Source: a virus | Length of the DNA stretch: 64,000 nt | IMG/VR virus record: IMGVR_UViG_3300006789_000019 | Coordinates: 1 to 64,000 of that record | Direction: 5' to 3' (one strand) | In this document: one piece after another, positions 58,992-64,000 of the stretch | Layout: each line of letters begins with the position of its first letter | Numbering within the stretch: the stretch's first letter is position 1 | Translations under genes and position numbers: made by a program | The notes under the pieces: generated by a model | Told to the model about the DNA's origin: nothing | What the model saw: the letters and a program-made list of their open reading frames with translations, nothing else | Databases searched by the model: none

Positions 58992-60101
58992 TTAATGATT
59001 GACTAAGGTCCAAACTGTGTTTATACCCAGGACAGGAGCTACCCTGTCTTGAAATTGATATGTTGTAGTATCCGCCGAAAATTTTGATTCAAACGTCGGG
59101 CTTGCTGCTAAATCGATATCTGTTGGTGTTTCCATTGGTAGGCGATAGCCAGTAACTAAATCCAATGCAATATCAACTGTATTAGTACCTATATCTTCCT
59201 CGTCTAATATAACGGTAAATAACATTTCAAAAACACCACCTGGGGCTATTTCAGAACTTAGTAAATTAATTTTAAGTGTACATGCATCATATTCACCGCC
59301 ACTATAGTCAGGCTGGCCGTATTCGCTGTAACCATACTCACCACCATACTCACCACCGCCACCGGTATAATTTGTTTGTGATATTTTTACACTATATAAT
59401 TCTGTATCAACTCCTGAAAATGCATCAAAGATTCCTTTATTAACTGACGGGATTGATTCTCCTGTATTAGTTGTGCTTATTGCGCCAACCCAAACCTCAC
59501 CAATATAATTTAATGATTGGCTCCAGCCTCCGCCACGTGGGTTACCGCCAATGCCAGATATATCAAAAATTATCGAGCCGCCACTATTAAAAAAGTATCT
59601 TGCTTCTGCATAATTAGTAAATGTCGCTTTAACTTTTGCATATGCATAATCGTCCCAATTTTCCAATGGATTATCATGTTCCACTTGCACTGCACCATCT
59701 AAGATATCAACAACAATGTCAGCAGTTGTAGTATTGAATCGTGTATTTTCAATACTACTAATAAAAGAGTCAACAGTGACATAAGCGGCTGCTGGTATTT
59801 TATTACCAGCAAGTTTAAATGAACTACATAATGTATTAGATTCATCTATATGGTAAAGCCCAGCGTTTAACTGTGCTATAAGTTTATTAAGATGCAATGC
59901 TTCAATAGTTGTTGTTGGCGTAACAGGGACTTCAACTGATGCTTGACCCCATCCCTTGCTATGACTATTTTTAGTGAGTACAGCTAAATCATTGAATGCA
60001 TAACTTGTATCATCAGCCCAATAGGTATGGTACTCAGCAATTAATTCATTAAATTGCTCAGCTGTTATTAACTGCTTTTGTCCTATTGGTGGGTTAGCCA
60101 T
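58992..60101 (-). CDS. Virion structural protein, Gly-rich
   Basis: 369 aa. N-terminal ITAEQFNELIAEYHTYWADD, a central beta region and a Gly/Tyr-rich segment (GGGGEYGGEYGYSEYGQ, around residue 250) encoded by a short DNA repeat, then a beta-rich end. The pattern matches tail-fibre-like virion proteins of T4-like marine phages. Tightly packed with the structural genes on both sides. Confidence 0.7.
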   Translation of the reverse strand: MANPPIGQKQLITAEQFNELIAEYHTYWADDTSYAFNDLAVLTKNSHSKGWGQASVEVPVTPTTTIEALHLNKLIAQLNAGLYHIDESNTLCSSFKLAGNKIPAAAYVTVDSFISSIENTRFNTTTADIVVDILDGAVQVEHDNPLENWDDYAYAKVKATFTNYAEARYFFNSGGSIIFDISGIGGNPRGGGWSQSLNYIGEVWVGAISTTNTGESIPSVNKGIFDAFSGVDTELYSVKISQTNYTGGGGEYGGEYGYSEYGQPDYSGGEYDACTLKINLLSSEIAPGGVFEMLFTVILDEEDIGTNTVDIALDLVTGYRLPMETPTDIDLAASPTFESKFSADTTTYQFQDRVAPVLGINTVWTLVNH

Positions 60102-60104
60102 ACT

Positions 60105-61034
60105 TTATTTGGTCCCAACTACTACTTCTACTAGTCCAATACCTTCTGATGTTTTGTCCTCAAGAGCACGACCAACTATTCGATACCAGTCCATATATTC
60201 TTGCATTTCATAATCTGTAGGTGCTCTTGCAACACCAGGCTCTTCGCTTGACAACAATCGTTGACCTTTTTTAACTTGTCCAATAACTTTTACTGGTACT
60301 CGGCCTTCTAATGCTACTGCCACAGAAGTACCAGTAGCTTCACTGTTCATTAAATAAGCAGGATCTGTTGACACAATACCAAATACTTCAGGATCAAATG
60401 CTGATGTTGTTTGTGTTACTTCTGCCTCGCCACCAATCTTAACTACTGTGCCTGGTGCATATGCTGCATCACTTGCGTACATTTCTGCAAGGTCAGCATA
60501 TTCAGCTGTTGTTGCTGTACCGTGAAATTTAAAACCAGTTGCAGTAGTCATTGTAATTCCAGACTTGATTGATGCAAAATTTGTAACTATTTCAGCAGGA
60601 TTAATACCAGCAGTGGTATTAACTGTAAAATCAGCATCTGTCGAAATAATAAACGCAATTTCAGTTAAATCAGTGCCCGACTTGTATGCCACTGTTACTA
60701 CGTGTTCAACACTTACATCGTCAACTATAGTCATAGTATCAAGAGCTGAACCAGGTACTCGTTGCCATTCTTTTGTTGAACCATTTATAACACAAGAGAA
60801 ATATGATTTTTCACCCTTGTTATAATAAAGTTGGCCTTCGACAGCTTTGGCAATATCTGGTACTGTATTACTTGCACAATTTTCTAACAATTTTAGTTGG
60901 TTTTCCGCAATTGATTCTCCATAGCCAAACCAATTTTTACCTACAAATGTAAGATGTGTATCAGTATTCAAAGTTCTATCTTGAACATCAATTGGTGTTG
61001 TAGTTTGATCAAAAAAGTTTATTTTATATGCCAT
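60105..61034 (-). CDS. Virion structural protein (tail fibre-like)
   Basis: 309 aa. The N-terminal LTFVGKNWFGYGESIAENQLKLLENCAS and C-terminal GIVSTDPAYLMNS, VALEGRVPVKVIGQVKKGQR resemble cyanophage and marine T4-like virion proteins with a peptidase-G2-like or fibre tip domain. Three bases from the upstream stop. Confidence 0.75.
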   Translation of the reverse strand: MAYKINFFDQTTTPIDVQDRTLNTDTHLTFVGKNWFGYGESIAENQLKLLENCASNTVPDIAKAVEGQLYYNKGEKSYFSCVINGSTKEWQRVPGSALDTMTIVDDVSVEHVVTVAYKSGTDLTEIAFIISTDADFTVNTTAGINPAEIVTNFASIKSGITMTTATGFKFHGTATTAEYADLAEMYASDAAYAPGTVVKIGGEAEVTQTTSAFDPEVFGIVSTDPAYLMNSEATGTSVAVALEGRVPVKVIGQVKKGQRLLSSEEPGVARAPTDYEMQEYMDWYRIVGRALEDKTSEGIGLVEVVVGTK

Positions 61035-61037
61035 AAT

Positions 61038-61631
61038 TTAATTTCCCGCCCTAATACGTAATGTGTAAATCACTTGAATTTTTCTATTTGCTGCTTTTTC
61101 AATTGGATGGAAAATTAAATGAGTAATGAATTTACCTGTTTTTAGTTTCAGTCCTATTTCATCAAATACATAATCATCTTCCATATCAGTACCAGTATCA
61201 TCGCTATTTTGGCCGCTTGGTTCAGTATAATCAAGCGTACTTGTGATTTTTATATCAGTATAATGTTGGCCGTTTTCATGCTCAACTGAAATATTATTTT
61301 CATTATCAAATGGCGAAACATTGACAGCTTTTATATATGTTTCATTGTATAATTCACCATCTGCACTAGTTGTATTTGGTGTATTATAAGTAATTGCACC
61401 CGTTCCAGACACCGCAGTGCCACCGTTACCATATGCCAATTTTTCAATATGGAATGGTTCGCCAGATGCTGTATCAACTGCATTAACTAAGCCGCCTGCC
61501 ATAGCTTCACTCATATTTTCAAAGTTGATATGATTGTGTTTATCTAATAAAACTTCACCACTATCAGCATCTTTAATTAATACATGACCGTCCATTTCTA
61601 CTGTGGATTTGTCATTGAATGTGTTGTTCAT
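61038..61631 (-). CDS. Conserved T4-like virion protein
   Basis: 197 aa. MDGHVLIKDADSGEVLLDKH, INFENMSEAMAGGLVN, EKLAYGNGGTAVSG and FDEIGLKLKTGKFITHLIFH are close to a protein I know from cyanophage tail-region clusters. Beta-rich. GGAG 10 bases before ATG, with a CATAAATA late box further up. Confidence 0.75.
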   Translation of the reverse strand: MNNTFNDKSTVEMDGHVLIKDADSGEVLLDKHNHINFENMSEAMAGGLVNAVDTASGEPFHIEKLAYGNGGTAVSGTGAITYNTPNTTSADGELYNETYIKAVNVSPFDNENNISVEHENGQHYTDIKITSTLDYTEPSGQNSDDTGTDMEDDYVFDEIGLKLKTGKFITHLIFHPIEKAANRKIQVIYTLRIRAGN

Positions 61632-61653
61632 TTTTCATGTTCTCCGTTATATA

Positions 61654-61661
61654 TATTTATG
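61654..61661 (-). promoter_or_regulatory. T4-type late promoter box CATAAATA
   Basis: CATAAATA on the minus strand 22 bases before the ATG at 61631. Confidence 0.55.
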
Positions 61662-61662
61662 C

Positions 61663-64000
61663 TTAAATAGCAATGCCTTTTCCTTGATTTTTCATTACTA
61701 ATGCTTCGTTACTAGTTGCCGACGGATCAACTAAACTATCGCCTGTGCCAACATCAAACATACGTGATGTTGCCATAGTTACATAGTCATTAAAATCTAA
61801 CCACGGTAATTCGTTATGCATTGCAAATTCGCTTGAGCTATCAAATGGTTGTAGCACAGAAGTATCTGAAATATCTATAATTTGTGTTCCGCTAGCATGG
61901 CTACCATTAATAGTTTCTCCATTGCTATGCATAACACCTTCAATTTGGTTTCCAGTTACACCAAGATATGATATAACCTCACCGTTAATAAATGCCATAC
62001 CGCCATGTGCTCTAAACACACTTGGGTCAGTAACTTCAATAGTAGTAGCAGTTCTTAAAGTATCTGCTGAAACTGTTGTGGCTTTTGCATCTTCTAATCC
62101 AAATGCTGCTAGTCTATGATCCTGTCCTATTACATATACATATGTACGTGAATCATTATCTACTGTAGCACCTGAACTATTTGTTATTACTTTAAAACTT
62201 GCTGATTCATCAATGATACCATTGTATGTAGATCGTCTCGCTACACCACTAGTGATATTATAATTAGCTGGGATATCAAATCCGCCGCCGTTGATGCTAT
62301 CAACTGGAGTTGACGTAAAGTCACCACCGTCTAAAACTGGTATAGCATATGCCGCGAAGGTTGTACTGTATGTTTCTACATCAGGACCAAATTCATCATT
62401 TATTTCATCTTCATACTTGATTTCTATAAATTTATTTACTGACTCTTCAGTAACATTTATTTCTGCAATATCTAACACTCGATATTTGTCAAATACTGTT
62501 TTAATTTTTGTATGGAATGGCTTAACTTCGTTAATAAATCCTTCAAAAATATCTACATTATTTTTATACAAGCGTTTTGGTAAACGATGTGATTGATTAG
62601 AAGTATTAATAGTAGTATCAATATTCAATTTAATAAATGTTGTTTTATAGAACCAATCAACTTGTGTATGCAAGTTAGCAATATATCTAACTATACCAAA
62701 GAAGAAATTATTAAAGTTTTCTAAATAACTATCAATGAATAAATCATTTCTACATGCTTCTATAATATAATGTACATATCCACTTGGATCATGATCCCAA
62801 ATACCATCCCAGCTTTGCATATCCCATGCAAATAAATTATTTCGATTCCATATTAAATCATTGAATTGAATGGTTGCGTTTTTCTTTTTAACTAAATTCC
62901 AGCCAGTTCCTGACCATTGATACGTTGCTTCTTTTTGTAAGTTAGTACTAGTACAAACGGTTGATGGACCAACAATTACAACACTGTGCTTTGACGTATC
63001 AATATTAAGTAAATCATTATAAGTTGCTACACTGGCAGTGGCTGAAACTTCATTTGCCGCAAACGCTTGAGTAATATAATCAGCATAATGCCAAACTAAA
63101 TTCATATCCCATCCAGAATCTTGAACCCATTCTGAACCAGTACATCTATATAATGTTTCAGTTTCAGTATTATAAAAACTCTCGCCTTGAAGATTATTAT
63201 TAATTGGGTCCCAGTTAGTTGTCTTATAAAGTTCGAACTCTGCAGATGTTCCTGTTTCAGCATCTGCTGGAATGTCATAATAAATTTTTGTTAATGTTCG
63301 ATCCCATTTACCATCAAGGTTGTCTACTATATTTTGATGAATCAATAATCTATTAATAATATCAACCGCTTCTCGTCTAGCATCTAAAGTATCTTTAAAC
63401 CATGCTTGACTGTGTTTAACACCTGGATATTTATATTGTATACTGCGGTTATCACCATATCGGTTAAACTCATGCAATGTTTTATCTGGTAATGGATTAT
63501 TAGTAATTCGCTGTGTACCAACTAGATTATCCTGTAAACCTATATAGTAATAATCTGGAATTAAATCACTAACTTCACTAATAGCAGTCCAACTACTATG
63601 TGATGCTAAATCTGGCTTGACGTTAACTTGTATAACACTGTTTACATCATTTACATAATATGCTATATTATTCATTATAAATTTATATTGCGATATTGCT
63701 GCTGCCCATGGAATACCACTTGATGTTGGATCATTGATAATAGCAGCTATATTAATAGTTGCTAATGTTTTGTCAGTACTTGTAATTGTGTTTTTATTTG
63801 CTACCCAGAAATAATATACTGTGTCGTAACGACTAAAGTGATCGTTCCATACTGTATCTTCGGTATAATAATCTATGTATTCACTTGTAGCTTCATCATA
63901 AATTCTATATGCTTCACCAGATGCAATTGTACCATAATGATCGTTGCCTGCGGCTACTTCATTTTCCCACTTGTCTGGTGTTACTGTTGATTTTGTCCAT
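61663..64000 (-). CDS. Large virion structural protein (5' end beyond window)
   Basis: At least 779 codons: the frame stays open from the stop at 61663 to the window edge; the ATG at 63675 is only an internal Met, since the frame upstream of it (ATSGEAYRIYDE-like region, VWNDHFSRYDTVYYFWVANK) is also coding. Contains several WDHD/W-rich and Ig-like beta stretches (VVSYLGVTGNQIEGVMHSNG-like segment near 580) and VGTGDSLVDPSATSN near the end. This fits a baseplate or tail-fibre protein of a marine T4-like phage. Short quoted segments are approximate except FSRYDTVYYFWVANK. Confidence 0.8.
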   Translation of the reverse strand, partial: WTKSTVTPDKWENEVAAGNDHYGTIASGEAYRIYDEATSEYIDYYTEDTVWNDHFSRYDTVYYFWVANKNTITSTDKTLATINIAAIINDPTSSGIPWAAAISQYKFIMNNIAYYVNDVNSVIQVNVKPDLASHSSWTAISEVSDLIPDYYYIGLQDNLVGTQRITNNPLPDKTLHEFNRYGDNRSIQYKYPGVKHSQAWFKDTLDARREAVDIINRLLIHQNIVDNLDGKWDRTLTKIYYDIPADAETGTSAEFELYKTTNWDPINNNLQGESFYNTETETLYRCTGSEWVQDSGWDMNLVWHYADYITQAFAANEVSATASVATYNDLLNIDTSKHSVVIVGPSTVCTSTNLQKEATYQWSGTGWNLVKKKNATIQFNDLIWNRNNLFAWDMQSWDGIWDHDPSGYVHYIIEACRNDLFIDSYLENFNNFFFGIVRYIANLHTQVDWFYKTTFIKLNIDTTINTSNQSHRLPKRLYKNNVDIFEGFINEVKPFHTKIKTVFDKYRVLDIAEINVTEESVNKFIEIKYEDEINDEFGPDVETYSTTFAAYAIPVLDGGDFTSTPVDSINGGGFDIPANYNITSGVARRSTYNGIIDESASFKVITNSSGATVDNDSRTYVYVIGQDHRLAAFGLEDAKATTVSADTLRTATTIEVTDPSVFRAHGGMAFINGEVISYLGVTGNQIEGVMHSNGETINGSHASGTQIIDISDTSVLQPFDSSSEFAMHNELPWLDFNDYVTMATSRMFDVGTGDSLVDPSATSNEALVMKNQGKGIAI

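Noticed and set aside
59300-59370. Repeated ccatactcaccacc units, possible CRISPR
   Set aside because: Only two short copies, in frame and coding for the Gly/Tyr-rich segment of a virion protein.
63675-63675. ATG at 63675 as the start of the last structural gene
   Set aside because: The same frame stays open to the window edge with coding-like sequence, so the real start lies beyond 64000.
1-64000. Bacterial chromosome or genomic island instead of phage
   Set aside because: Phage replication genes, T4-like late boxes, virion proteins and many tiny overlapping genes occur throughout, with no host housekeeping genes.

Overview
This looks like part of a large, AT-rich genome of a T4-like marine myovirus. 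It carries a 5'-3' exonuclease of the T4 RNase H type, a gp45-like sliding clamp, thymidylate synthase, DHFR and thymidine kinase. It also has a CobS/MoxR-type ATPase, a block of tail or virion proteins resembling those of cyanophages and other marine T4-like phages, and many tiny overlapping genes. T4-type late promoter boxes (NATAAATA) and host-like sigma70 promoters are both present. There is no rRNA, tRNA or host housekeeping operon. The host cannot be fixed from the sequence; outer-membrane features (a subtilisin autotransporter, a tripartite tricarboxylate transporter) suggest a Gram-negative marine bacterium.

Layout. 1-31 kb (all minus strand) is mainly early and metabolic: radical SAM enzymes, an MTA/SAH-nucleosidase-like enzyme, a VWA-metallopeptidase/MoxR pair, many small phage proteins, exonuclease, SAM synthetase, QueE, AbrB-like and MazG-like proteins, an FMN split-barrel protein, a secreted subtilisin autotransporter, thymidine kinase, a phosphoribosyltransferase, FolE, a glycosyltransferase, a nucleotidyltransferase-cupin fusion, a DpdA-like transglycosylase, a QueD-like protein, the clamp, a UDP-sugar-dehydrogenase-like protein and a further radical SAM/SPASM enzyme. 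Eleven sigma70-like promoters, each with a 17-bp spacer, drive this half and one gene at 58.9 kb. 29.8-41.3 kb holds an esterase, sulfotransferases (four in tandem), a 2-oxoglutarate oxygenase, an MscS-like mini-channel, TctA and TctC, a methyltransferase and a carbamoyltransferase; several of these have late-type promoters. 41.3-50.6 kb is a plus-strand island (interrupted by one minus gene) for sugar dehydrogenation, epimerisation, amination, C-methylation and sulfation. 50.6-58.6 kb returns to the minus strand with a third SPASM-first radical SAM enzyme, ThyA/DHFR and GT-A-like proteins. 58.9-64 kb contains virion structural genes, the last running off the window.

How it fits together. FolE, a QueD-like protein, QueE and a DpdA-like transglycosylase form most of a 7-deazaguanine DNA-modification route. 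Two steps are odd: QueE has its cluster motif split by a ~40-residue insertion, and the QueD-like protein lacks the usual catalytic Cys and His. The next enzyme, QueC, is seen only as a 36-codon fragment of its zinc-binding tail. The modified base may therefore stop at the 7-carboxy stage or borrow a QueC encoded elsewhere. MetK plus an MTAN-like nucleosidase could supply SAM to, and remove 5'-deoxyadenosine or SAH from, the six radical SAM proteins and two methyltransferases here. Glycosyltransferases, sugar-nucleotide enzymes and at least six sulfotransferase-like proteins point to a large investment in decorating DNA, virions or the cell surface. Function calls come from motifs read by eye; no database search was run.
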